This document shows, one piece after another, positions 44,233 through 52,120 of a stretch of DNA of 64,000 bases. The position numbers were made by a program, and so were the translations under genes. Position 1 is the stretch's first letter. The number at the start of each line of letters is the position of its first letter. This DNA is from WHSP01 sp040905505 (GTDB lineage Bacteria; Gemmatimonadota; Gemmatimonadetes; Longimicrobiales; Longimicrobiaceae). Under the pieces are notes generated by a model. The model worked only from the letters and a program-made list of their open reading frames with translations, did no database searches and was not told where the DNA came from. Location: NCBI GenBank assembly GCA_040905505.1, contig JBBDRL010000084.1, positions 1 to 64,000 of the forward strand, read 5' to 3'.

Positions 44233-46335
44233 ATGAACATCGTTTCGTCCAAGCGACTCGTACTCAGTCTCTTCCTGTCGGCGACCCTCGCCGCACCGTC
44301 GGCGGCCCAGACGGTGCCGGGCGACACGGCGGATGTCGTCCCGCTGCAGCCTGTGGTCGTAAACGTCCTGCGCACGCCTTTTCCCGTCACCCAGGCGCCT
44401 TTCGCACTAGGCGTCAAGACCGAGGACGAGGTCCAGCGCGCGCGGCCCGGTCTGGGGCTCGACGAGGCGCTCGGCGGAATCCCCGGCGTGCAGGTCGACA
44501 ACCGTTACAACTTCGCCGTGGGTGATCGGGTCTCCATTCGTGGCTTCGGTGCCCGCACACCGTTCGGCGTGCGAGGTGTGACGGTTCTGGTCGACGGGAT
44601 CCCCGCGACCCTTCCCGACGGCACGACGAATCTCAACCACGTCGACCTCGGATATCTTCGGCGTGTGGAGGTGGTGCGTGGCCCATCCTCGTCGCTGTAC
44701 GGGAACGCGGCCGGCGGGGTCATCCAGTTTGAATCGGAAGCGCCGCCTCCCGTCCCGATCTCGCAGGAAGTCGGAGTCACGGGCGGGTCCGATGGACTCC
44801 TTCGCTTTCACAGCACGACCGGAGGCCAATCGGGCGGAGCCAACTACCTCCTGAACGTCACTCGTCTGACGTACGAGGGATATCGGGAGTTCCAGGACGC
44901 GAACAATCTCCAGATCAACGGCTCGCTCGGCGGCGAGGTCGCAGGCGGCGACCTCCGGCTCGTGGGTAGCTTCGTGGACTACGAGGCGAACAACCCGGGC
45001 TCGCTCACGGCTGCAGCGCTAGCGGAGGACCCGACTCAGGCCGCGTTCATCAACGTCGCGCATCAGACGGGAGAAGACGGTCGCCAGGCGCAGCTCGGCG
45101 CCTCCTGGAACCTCCCGATGGGTCAGGGAGAGCTCCGGTTCGCCGGGTACGGCCTGACCCGGGAGATCGACAATCCGATCCCCGGCAACGTCATCGACAT
45201 CGAGCGCATCGGTGGTGGCCTGAGCGCCCTCTACAGCTCGGCCGAGATGCCGTCGATCGCCAACGCTCGTTTCTCTCTCGGCGCCGAGGCCGACGTGCAG
45301 AACGACGACCGGCAGAACTTCGATATCTCCTTCGGAAGCAACGAGGTCTCGACCTCCCCGTCAGTCGCGCAGGACGAGCAGATCGTGGGAGGGGCCGTCT
45401 TTACCCAGTTGACCGCTCAGCCCGCGGATCGCCTCACCGCGCTCGCGGGGCTCCGCTACGACGTCACCCGCTTCGAGGCGGACGACCGTCTCATCAGCGC
45501 GACGAATCCCGACGACTCCGGCTCTCGAACGATGAGCGCCTTCAGCCCGTCGGTCGGCCTGACCTATGAGATCGCCGAGGCCTTGTCGCTGTACACGAAT
45601 GTATCGACCTCCTTCGAGACGCCGACCGCGACGGAGCTGGCGAACCAGCCGAGCGGCGCCGGTGGCTTCAATCCCGAGCTCGAGCCGCAGCGTACCGTCT
45701 CCTATGAGGCAGGCATGAAGGGTCTGCTTCCGGGTACGGCCACCTATCAGTTCGCCGTTTACCGCGCGAACATCGACGATGCGCTGATCCCCTTTACTCC
45801 CGCGAATCAGCGCGTGTACTTCCGCAACGCGGGCTCGGCGGTTCATCAGGGTCTGGAGGCTGGTCTGACGCTCGCCCTCTTCGAAGGCATGAGAGCGAAC
45901 GTCGCCTATACCTACATCGACGCCAGCTTCGACGAGTACGTGGTTGAAACGTTCGAGGACGGGGAGCTCGTGGTCGACGACTACAGTGACAACCAGATCC
46001 CCGGCGTGGCTCCGCACCGGATCGACGGATCCCTCATGTACACGTCGCCTCTCGGCGCGTATGCCACCGTCGAGGCGCGCTATTCCGATGAGGTGCCGGT
46101 CAACGATTCGAACTCGGCGCACGCGGACGCCTATACTCTCCTCGATCTGCGAACCGGGCTGGAAGCTGTCGGAATCGGTAACTTCGTGGTCGAGCCGTTC
46201 GTAGGCGTCACCAACCTCCTGGACGAGGTGTACGTCACGTCCCCGAGTCTGAACCATGTGGCCGGCCGCTACTACGAGCCAGGTCCCGGCAGGGCGTTCT
46301 ATGCGGGCGCGCAGATCAGGGTGGACGTCGACTAA
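44233..46335 (+). CDS. TonB-dependent receptor
   Basis: About 700 residues from the ATG at 44233 (GGAGGCTCC ahead). Signal peptide ending in APSAAQ, a TonB-box-like PVVVNV near residue 37, plug with SIRGFGARTPFGVRGVTVLVDGIPATLPDG and VEVVRGPSSSLYGNAAGG, then a barrel. Similarity is to siderophore/vitamin receptors such as FecA; ligand unknown. It is monocistronic with its own terminator and lacks a neighbouring ABC system. Confidence 0.9.
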   Translation: MNIVSSKRLVLSLFLSATLAAPSAAQTVPGDTADVVPLQPVVVNVLRTPFPVTQAPFALGVKTEDEVQRARPGLGLDEALGGIPGVQVDNRYNFAVGDRVSIRGFGARTPFGVRGVTVLVDGIPATLPDGTTNLNHVDLGYLRRVEVVRGPSSSLYGNAAGGVIQFESEAPPPVPISQEVGVTGGSDGLLRFHSTTGGQSGGANYLLNVTRLTYEGYREFQDANNLQINGSLGGEVAGGDLRLVGSFVDYEANNPGSLTAAALAEDPTQAAFINVAHQTGEDGRQAQLGASWNLPMGQGELRFAGYGLTREIDNPIPGNVIDIERIGGGLSALYSSAEMPSIANARFSLGAEADVQNDDRQNFDISFGSNEVSTSPSVAQDEQIVGGAVFTQLTAQPADRLTALAGLRYDVTRFEADDRLISATNPDDSGSRTMSAFSPSVGLTYEIAEALSLYTNVSTSFETPTATELANQPSGAGGFNPELEPQRTVSYEAGMKGLLPGTATYQFAVYRANIDDALIPFTPANQRVYFRNAGSAVHQGLEAGLTLALFEGMRANVAYTYIDASFDEYVVETFEDGELVVDDYSDNQIPGVAPHRIDGSLMYTSPLGAYATVEARYSDEVPVNDSNSAHADAYTLLDLRTGLEAVGIGNFVVEPFVGVTNLLDEVYVTSPSLNHVAGRYYEPGPGRAFYAGAQIRVDVD

Positions 46336-46362
46336 CCGGGAAACGGTCGGACGGGCGATCGA

Positions 46363-46402
46363 CGAAGCAGGCCGGCACTCCGAAGAATGCCGGCCTGCTT
46401 CG
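46363..46402 (+). terminator. Strong hairpin after TonB receptor 2
   Basis: Perfect 15-base arms (46363-46377 with 46388-46402), 10-base loop. No T-run follows. Symmetrical enough to serve the convergent CDGSH gene too. Confidence 0.75.
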
Positions 46403-46483
46403 TGTTCGATCGTGAGCCGAAGGCCTCCAGCCTGACGGCCTCTCTAGCCGCGCTCCGGAGCTATGGGTGGACTGATCGAGGAT

Positions 46484-46720
46484 TCAGTCCTCCATCGCAA
46501 CGGCGCGCTCGGCGGCATCGAAGCCCATCTTCGAGTGCGTGCCGTCACAAAATGGCTTCGTAACGGACCCACCGCACCGACAGAGGGACACCGTCTTTCG
46601 GCCGCTGATGTCGTACTCGTTGCCATCGACATCGACCACTTTCACGGGACCTGCGACCCGATACGGACCATTCTCCCTCACCGTAATCACCACTTCGTTC
46701 CCACCTGTTGGATCCGCCAT
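46484..46720 (-). CDS. CDGSH iron-sulfur domain protein
   Basis: 78 residues with the 2Fe-2S motif C-x-C-x2-S/T-x3-P-x-C-D-G-x-H: CRCGGSVTKPFCDGTH. Small soluble electron-carrier or redox sensor. Divergent from the alkyltransferase-like gene. Confidence 0.92.
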   Translation of the reverse strand: MADPTGGNEVVITVRENGPYRVAGPVKVVDVDGNEYDISGRKTVSLCRCGGSVTKPFCDGTHSKMGFDAAERAVAMED

Positions 46721-46824
46721 TGTCTATCCTCTCGCGTTAGGGTTATCGTCGCCCGGAGATCCCCACGGCAACTTCCACTCCGACGCCGACCAGCGCGGTA
46801 TGCGCCCGGAAGAAGAATCCGACG

Positions 46825-47157
46825 ATGTTGAACGACGACCGGCCGTTCGCGCAACGGGTCACCCGTCTGGTTCGCGGCATCCCGTATGGGAAGGTCGCGT
46901 CCTACGGCGATGTGGCGATGCTGGCGGGGTCTCCCCGCGCCGCGCGAGGCGTCGGCGCCGTCCTGAGCGCGCTCCCCGAGGAGAGCGACGTGCCGTGGTG
47001 GCGCGTGGTGAACGGAACGGGTCGGATCTCCATACGCAACATCGGCGGGCGCATGCAGCGAATGCTTCTCGAACAGGAGGGGATTCGGTTCACGAGCGGA
47101 GAACGGATCGATCTCACCCTGTACCGGTGGCGACCTCGAACAGACATGGAGAGCTGA
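46825..47157 (+). CDS. Alkyltransferase-like protein (MGMT family, active Cys absent)
   Basis: 110 residues, the C-terminal MGMT domain with VPYGKVASYGDVA-type (IPYGKVASYGDVAML) and ARGVGAVLSALP. The PCHRV active site reads PWWRVV: Trp replaces the alkyl-accepting Cys, the defining ATL feature. ATLs bind O6-alkylguanine and hand it to nucleotide excision repair. Confidence 0.88.
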   Translation: MLNDDRPFAQRVTRLVRGIPYGKVASYGDVAMLAGSPRAARGVGAVLSALPEESDVPWWRVVNGTGRISIRNIGGRMQRMLLEQEGIRFTSGERIDLTLYRWRPRTDMES

Positions 47158-47205
47158 AAGGGCGGAGCCCGACGGGATCAGGAGGGGTACAGGCCGTTGA
47201 GGGGA

Positions 47206-48018
47206 CTAGCCCACGTCCGGAAACAGCGGTCCCTCAGGAAGCCGGAGGCGCACGATGATGCGCTCGCCGAAGCGCTGCTCACTGAACTCTTCCGTCACAC
47301 CCTCGGCGACGAACGGCGCATAGCCGATCTGTCGCACGCGATCCTGCGTCAGCGCCTCGAGATCGACGATACCGGCGAGGATGTCGTTTGCCCGGTCTGG
47401 CGGACCCTGCTGCATCGCCGAGAGAACGTCGGAAGCGCCTACGGGCAGGTTCGTGTACTCCAGCAGCCAGCGGGGGTCCTCGTGACACAGGCTCATGGCT
47501 AGGCGATCCATCGCGATGCGGAGCGCTTCCTCGTCATTCAGGACGACGTAGCGTTCGCTCCCGCGATCGAAAACCACTTCCCCATTCACGCCGACCCCCG
47601 CGAAAACCACGGAGCCGTTGCGCTCCTCCAGGAACAACTCCAGCGCCTCCTTGTGTTCCTGTATCTGAAGGATGTACGTCGCCAGCCCTTCTGCCGCGCC
47701 GGAGAGGAACGCCTGAACACGTGGGTCCCTGTAGATGCTGCCATCACGCGTGCTGGCGTCCCAGGTGATGACATCCGCCTGAACCAGCGCGCCGTCTCGC
47801 TCGGCGCGCTCGATCACGTAATCGAGATAGCCGTCCGGCCCGATCGTCGACGTTCCACCTACCTGACCGGCCTCCGAGAGCGCATCCGCCGTGTCGAGCA
47901 CGAGCTGCCACGCGGCCTCCCGCGCCACCCCGATCGAGTCGGCGAGCTGGCGATGGGTCAGAGACTCGAGTGGAGCAACCAGCAGCCGAAGGTTGTCCTT
48001 GTCACACAGCACGCACAT
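47206..48018 (-). CDS. Hypothetical protein
   Basis: 270 residues. GGAGGAGAGG precedes the ATG at 48018. The N-terminus has CVLCDK (CxxC), then a region with helix-turn-helix-like spacing (LTHRQLADSIGVAREAAWQL) and two regular alpha/beta parts (GSVVFAGVGVNGEVV, RYVVLNDEEALRIAMDRL). I recognise no family; a DNA-binding or redox protein is possible. Confidence 0.6.
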   Translation of the reverse strand: MCVLCDKDNLRLLVAPLESLTHRQLADSIGVAREAAWQLVLDTADALSEAGQVGGTSTIGPDGYLDYVIERAERDGALVQADVITWDASTRDGSIYRDPRVQAFLSGAAEGLATYILQIQEHKEALELFLEERNGSVVFAGVGVNGEVVFDRGSERYVVLNDEEALRIAMDRLAMSLCHEDPRWLLEYTNLPVGASDVLSAMQQGPPDRANDILAGIVDLEALTQDRVRQIGYAPFVAEGVTEEFSEQRFGERIIVRLRLPEGPLFPDVG

Positions 48019-48133
48019 GCCCTCTCCTCCCCGCGATCATGGTTCCGAATCGCCAGCGGCGATGCCAGCGACTCCCGAAGCCGTTCTGTACCCCGGATCC
48101 GGAAGTTTGATCAGGGGTCAGGGGTCAGGAGGT

Positions 48134-48188
48134 CAGGACGTATCGCTCCCGGCCAGAGAGGGGAAGTCTACGACTGCTACCCCCGACC
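48134..48188 (+). repeat. 55-base direct repeat, copy 1, abutting gap
   Basis: Identical to 48289-48343. Ends exactly at the first N. Confidence 0.95.
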
Positions 48189-48288
48189 NNNNNNNNNNNN
48201 NNNNNNNNNNNNNNNNNNNNNNNNNNNNNNNNNNNNNNNNNNNNNNNNNNNNNNNNNNNNNNNNNNNNNNNNNNNNNNNNNNNNNNNN
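48189..48288. other. Assembly gap (100 N)
   Basis: Exactly 100 N flanked by identical 55-base sequences, so probably an unmerged contig overlap and not a real gap. Confidence 0.98.
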
Positions 48289-48343
48289 CAGGACGTATCG
48301 CTCCCGGCCAGAGAGGGGAAGTCTACGACTGCTACCCCCGACC
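48289..48343 (+). repeat. 55-base direct repeat, copy 2, abutting gap
   Basis: Identical to 48134-48188. Begins exactly after the last N. Confidence 0.95.
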
Positions 48344-48360
48344 CCTGACCCCTCTTATCC

Positions 48361-48389
48361 TTGACACCCACTCGAGCCGCTCCTACTCT
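48361..48389 (+). promoter_or_regulatory. Promoter of the aroQ-tyrA leader
   Basis: -35 TTGACA (48361-48366, perfect consensus), 17-base spacer, -10 TACTCT (48384-48389). The expected start site is at 48396-48397, the A of the leader ATG, so the leader would be leaderless. Confidence 0.6.
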
Positions 48390-48396
48390 ACCGATC

Positions 48397-48480
48397 ATGG
48401 TGCCGACTCGTAGCTCTGCCGCCTATCGCCCGTACGCGTCTCTTTCCAGGGGCCGCCGTCGCAGGCGCGTGCGCTACTAG
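48397..48480 (+). CDS. Candidate tyrosine leader peptide
   Basis: 27 codons starting at the predicted transcription start, no Shine-Dalgarno. Tyr at residues 10, 13 and 27 (last sense codon) and a run of five Arg (20-24). The segment 48450-48457 within it can pair with the terminator's first arm. Followed by a terminator ahead of aroQ, so it reads as an attenuation leader. Confidence 0.55.
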   Translation: MVPTRSSAAYRPYASLSRGRRRRRVRY

Positions 48481-48504
48481 CGCACCGGACTGAACTGACC
48501 GGCA

Positions 48505-48538
48505 GGCGGCCCGTACGAGACACGGGCCGCTTTTTTTT
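48505..48538 (+). terminator. Attenuator terminator before aroQ
   Basis: Arms 48506-48514 and 48522-48530 (9 bases, perfect), 7-base loop, then eight T. It lies between the promoter and aroQ and no plus-strand gene is upstream, so it can only act on the aroQ leader. Alternative pairing of 48505-48512 with 48450-48457 (8 bases) would prevent it. Confidence 0.8.
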
Positions 48539-48577
48539 GTCCGTGGCCGAATCGCTCCTCACATCCGGAAAAGCCGC

Positions 48578-48877
48578 ATGACCGACACGAACCCGCCCGA
48601 CGAGGCCACGGCCGAGCTCGCCCGGATCCGAAGCGAGATCGAGAAGATCGACAGATCGCTGATCGAGCTGATCGCCGAACGCGTGCGGCTCGCCCGCAGG
48701 GTTGGAGTCGTCAAGCGCTCCGCGGGCCTCCCGACGCTGGACCCGCCCCGGGAAGCCGCCGTCGTGCGCCGCGCCGGCGTGCTGGCCCGCGAGGTCGGGC
48801 TGGACGATGAGGATGTGCGGTACATCTTCTGGCATCTCATCGGCCTTTCCCGTCGTATTCAGATGGAGGAGGAGTGA
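48578..48877 (+). CDS. aroQ: Chorismate mutase
   Basis: 99 residues, all-helical AroQ-type: ELARIRSEIEKIDRSLIELIAERVRLARRVGVVKR and later the second-helix Arg/Lys set. Converts chorismate to prephenate. Its stop overlaps the GTG start of tyrA by 4 bases; the two form the tyrosine/phenylalanine branch operon. Confidence 0.9.
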   Translation: MTDTNPPDEATAELARIRSEIEKIDRSLIELIAERVRLARRVGVVKRSAGLPTLDPPREAAVVRRAGVLAREVGLDDEDVRYIFWHLIGLSRRIQMEEE

Positions 48878-49728
48878 GCCGAGCGCCGCGAGCCGCGAAA
48901 TGCGAGCGGCCGGTCGTCGCCATCATCGGACTGGGGCTCATGGGCGGCTCCCTGGCACGCGACCTGGCCGAGCGGGGGTCGTCCGTGCTCGCCTACGACG
49001 CGGACCCCGAAGTGGTCCGGGCCGCGCTCGCCAGCGCCGTCATCACGCAGGCGCTGGATGGATCCTTCACGGGCGTGCGCGAGGCGAATATCGTCGTGAT
49101 CGCAACTCCGGTGGACCGGATCACCGCCACGCTGGAGCGCCTGGCGCCTGCACTTTCCACCACCGCCGTGGTGACGGACCTCGGCAGCACGAAAGCCGCC
49201 GTCGTGACGCGCGCTGAGGAGATCGGTGTCGGGGGGCAATTCGTCGGTTCCCACCCGCTGGCCGGCCACCATCGCTCGGGATGGGCAGCCGCGCGAACGG
49301 GCCTCTACCAGAATGCGACGGTGTTCCTCTGCGCGACTAGCCAGACCGAGCCAGCCGCGCTCGCCGCCGTCCGCCGCCTGTGGGAGTCGGTGGGCGCCCG
49401 ATGCCAGGAGATGGACGCCGCCTCCCACGACCGACGTATGGCCTGGGTCAGTCACCTGCCGCAGATCGCCGCCTCCGCCGTCGCCGCGGCGCTCAGTGAG
49501 TCCGGCCACGACGCCAGACAACTCGGACCGGGCGGCCGCGACGTCACCCGGCTCGCCGCCAGCTCGCCCGAAATGTGGACGGCGATCTCGACCGCGAACG
49601 CGGAGGAGCTCGCGGCCACGGTATCACGGCTGCGGCAACAGCTGGCATCGTTCGAGGACGCTCTGTTGCGAAACGACCAACAAGCCCTTCTGAACTTCTT
49701 CCGGACCGGACGCGACTGGCTTTCCTGA
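48874..49728 (+). CDS. tyrA: Prephenate dehydrogenase
   Basis: 284 residues from GTG. N-terminal NAD-binding motif VVAIIGLGLMGGSLARDL, then VTDLGSTKAAV, FVGSHPLAGHHRSGWAAA and HDRRMAWVSHLPQ, the TyrA active-site histidines. Oxidative decarboxylation of prephenate to hydroxyphenylpyruvate. Co-translated with aroQ. Confidence 0.93.
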   Translation: MSRAPRAAKCERPVVAIIGLGLMGGSLARDLAERGSSVLAYDADPEVVRAALASAVITQALDGSFTGVREANIVVIATPVDRITATLERLAPALSTTAVVTDLGSTKAAVVTRAEEIGVGGQFVGSHPLAGHHRSGWAAARTGLYQNATVFLCATSQTEPAALAAVRRLWESVGARCQEMDAASHDRRMAWVSHLPQIAASAVAAALSESGHDARQLGPGGRDVTRLAASSPEMWTAISTANAEELAATVSRLRQQLASFEDALLRNDQQALLNFFRTGRDWLS

Positions 49729-49827
49729 GCCGTTTCGCCGACGCGCGGAACCGCCGCTCCAGAAGCTGGGCTATCTGCCCCGTGCCGTTGCGCTTCCCCT
49801 GACGCTCCCCCATTTTCGTAGCCATCC

Positions 49828-50808
49828 ATGGGACGGCTTGCTCTGGTCACCGGTGCCACTGGCTTCATCGGTCGGCACCTCGTCGACCAACTCGCCGACC
49901 GCGGATGGCAGATCCGCGCGCTCGTTCGCGCGTCGAGCGATGTGCGTCACCTCGAGCAGGTCGGCGCACAGCTCGCCACCGGGGACCTCGCGAGTGCGGA
50001 TTCCCTCGCGCGCGCCGCCGACGGCTGTGATACGGTGTTTCATCTGGCCGCTGTGACCGCGGCCAGATCCGAAGGGGTGTACCGCCGGGCGAACGTCGAA
50101 GGCGTCGAGACGCTCGTCGGCGCGATTCTGGCAAGCAGCCGGCCACCGCGGCGACTCGTGTACCTGAGTTCGTACGCGGCTTGCGGGCCGGCCACGCCCG
50201 GTCAGCTGCGGCCGCGAGAGGCGCCACCCGCGCCTCTCACGGCATACGGCCGTACCAAGCTCGCCGGCGAAGGAGTCGCGAAAACTGCGATAGCGAACGA
50301 TGTGCAGGTCCTGATCATACGGGCGCCCGCCGTCTACGGACCGGGCGACCGGGCGCTCCTTCCGTACTTCCGCCTGGTGCGTTGGGGCCTCGCCCCTGAA
50401 CCAGGTGGCGCAGAGCGCCAGCTCCACCTGCTCTTCGCGCCAGACCTCGCCTCTGCGCTCCGCCGCGCCGCCGACGCGCCGACCGGCACCTTCGCCGTCG
50501 CAGAGCCGGTGGTGCACCGGTGGAGTGATGTCGTCAGCGCCATGGCCTCGGCGCTCGGCAGACGTCCGCTCCGCTTCGCTCTGCCGGCGCCGCTCCTGCG
50601 CTCCGCGGCGGCCGCGACCGAAGCGATAGGGAGATTTTCAGGCCGAGCCGTTCCCTTCAACAGGGAGAAGGCCGAGGAGATGCTCGCCCCAGCCTGGACC
50701 TGTGATCTCTCCGGGATGAAGGAACTTCTGCCGGCCGAGCAGGTTACTCCGCTCGCTCGTGGCATTGAGCAGACGGTTCGCTGGTATATCCGCCAAGGAT
50801 GGCTTTGA
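49828..50808 (+). CDS. cerR: NAD-dependent epimerase/dehydratase family protein, CerR-like candidate
   Basis: 326 residues, extended SDR. GATGFIGRHLVDQLADRG is the cofactor loop; YLSSYAACG and YGRTKLAGE hold the catalytic Ser/Tyr-x3-Lys. Similar enzymes include the ketosphinganine/ceramide reductase CerR next to Spt in Caulobacter. The stop overlaps the Spt start (TGATG), strongly linking the two. Assignment to sphingolipid reduction rests on context. Confidence 0.6.
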   Translation: MGRLALVTGATGFIGRHLVDQLADRGWQIRALVRASSDVRHLEQVGAQLATGDLASADSLARAADGCDTVFHLAAVTAARSEGVYRRANVEGVETLVGAILASSRPPRRLVYLSSYAACGPATPGQLRPREAPPAPLTAYGRTKLAGEGVAKTAIANDVQVLIIRAPAVYGPGDRALLPYFRLVRWGLAPEPGGAERQLHLLFAPDLASALRRAADAPTGTFAVAEPVVHRWSDVVSAMASALGRRPLRFALPAPLLRSAAAATEAIGRFSGRAVPFNREKAEEMLAPAWTCDLSGMKELLPAEQVTPLARGIEQTVRWYIRQGWL

Positions 50809-52031
50809 TGGGAACAGCGCAGGCAAAAACGCAGGTTCAGCGCCCCGTTGACCTCTTCGATAAATGCTTTCGCTTCACCGCAGCGCGTGAAGCGATCTCG
50901 CAAGGTATCTACCCCTACTTCCAGCCGATCGAGCAGTCCTACGACACCGAGGTCGTCATCCACGGTGAACGCAAGATTATGGTTGGCTCTAACAACTACC
51001 TCGGGCTCACCCATCATCCGTACGTGCTCGAGCGCGCGCAGGCGGCCCTACACCGCTACGGGACGGGCTGCACCGGCAGTCGCTTTCTGAACGGCACGCT
51101 GGACATGCACGAGGAGCTGGAGGTTCGGCTGGCCGCGCTGATGGGGCAGGAAAGCGCGCTCGTGTTCAGCACGGGATACCAGACGAACCTGGGGATCATC
51201 GCGGGCCTTGCCGGTCGCAACTCGGTCGTTCTGCAGGACAGGTTGAACCACGCGAGCCTGGTCGACGCGGCGCAGCTTTCGGGTGGTCAGATGGTCCGTT
51301 ACTCCCACGGGGATCTCACGATGCTGCGGCGGCTGCTGGAGCGGCATTGGGACGTGAACGGGGGGGTGCTGATCGCGACCGACGGAATATTTTCGATGGA
51401 GGGGGATATCGTCGATCTTCCGGCGATCGTGGCGCTGGGGCGGGAATTCGGGGCGCGGGTGATGGTGGACGATGCGCACGCGCTCGGTGTGCTGGGCGAG
51501 CGCGGTGGCGGGACGTCCCAGCATTTCGAAATGGAGGGCGTCGTGGACCTGGTCATGGCGACGTTCTCGAAGTCGTTCGCCTCGATCGGCGGTGTTGCGG
51601 CGGGCCCGGACTCGGTGATCCACTACCTCAAGCACCACGCCCGGACACTGATCTTCAGCGCCAGCATGCCGCCGTCGGCGGTGGCGACGGTCCTCGCGTG
51701 CATGGACGTTCTGGAGCGAGAGCCGGAGCGAAGAACCCGACTCTGGGAGAACGCCAGCTATCTGCGGGAGGGTCTCGAGGCGCTGGAGTTCGACACGGTG
51801 ACCTCGGAGACACCGATCATACCGGTCGTTACCGGCAGTATGGAGCGGACTTTCGAGTTCTGGCGCGCGCTCTTCGACGCGGGGGTGTTCACGAACCCCG
51901 TTCTCCCGCCGGCTGTACCGGAGAGTTCCTGCCGTCTCCGCACGTCGGTGATGGCGACACACAACCGCGATCAGCTTGACAAGGTCCTGGAGGCGTTCGC
52001 CGACGTGCGACGACGCCTGGGCGCACCCTGA
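50808..52031 (+). CDS. spt: Serine palmitoyltransferase-like alpha-oxoamine synthase
   Basis: 407 residues; ATG at 50808 overlaps the upstream stop. PLP Lys in ATFSKSFASIGG; DDAHALGVLG; NNYLGLTHHP; YGTGCTGSRFLNGTLDMH resembles bacterial Spt more than KBL or BioF. Catalyses serine (or alanine) plus acyl-CoA/ACP to 3-ketosphinganine, first step of sphingolipids. A hairpin terminator follows (52065-52093). Confidence 0.75.
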   Translation: MGTAQAKTQVQRPVDLFDKCFRFTAAREAISQGIYPYFQPIEQSYDTEVVIHGERKIMVGSNNYLGLTHHPYVLERAQAALHRYGTGCTGSRFLNGTLDMHEELEVRLAALMGQESALVFSTGYQTNLGIIAGLAGRNSVVLQDRLNHASLVDAAQLSGGQMVRYSHGDLTMLRRLLERHWDVNGGVLIATDGIFSMEGDIVDLPAIVALGREFGARVMVDDAHALGVLGERGGGTSQHFEMEGVVDLVMATFSKSFASIGGVAAGPDSVIHYLKHHARTLIFSASMPPSAVATVLACMDVLEREPERRTRLWENASYLREGLEALEFDTVTSETPIIPVVTGSMERTFEFWRALFDAGVFTNPVLPPAVPESSCRLRTSVMATHNRDQLDKVLEAFADVRRRLGAP

Positions 52032-52064
52032 GGCAGCGTCGTCCCCGGCGAGCCCGCCGTACCG

Positions 52065-52093
52065 CCCCGGCGCCGTTCCGGCGTCGGGGTTTT
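52065..52093 (+). terminator. Probable terminator after spt
   Basis: Ten-pair stem (52065-52074 with 52080-52089, one G-T), five-base loop, then TTTT. Possibly partial, since the acyltransferase follows with its own strong ribosome site. Confidence 0.6.
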
Positions 52094-52120
52094 GACGATC
52101 CGTAAGGAGGAAAGGAGAAG

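Larger units (their letters stand above)
48113..48353. repeat. Inverted repeat of GGGGTCA heptamers flanking the gap
   Basis: Left arm 48113-48126 (AGGGGTCAGGGGTC) is perfectly complementary to 48340-48353. Two direct GGGGTCA units lie in each arm. If the duplicated 55 bases and Ns are collapsed, the arms are about 58 bases apart, the size of a REP/MITE-like hairpin element. Likely multi-copy, which would explain the assembly break. Confidence 0.5.
48019..48396. other. Divergent intergenic region with repeat element and gap
   Basis: This region between the minus-strand hypothetical gene and the leader ORF holds the 14-base inverted repeat, the 55-base direct repeats, the 100-N gap and the aroQ promoter. 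No protein gene is seen. Confidence 0.6.

Noticed and set aside
48361..48538. T-box riboswitch in the aroQ leader
   Set aside because: No T-box consensus or long stem I; the region is too short.
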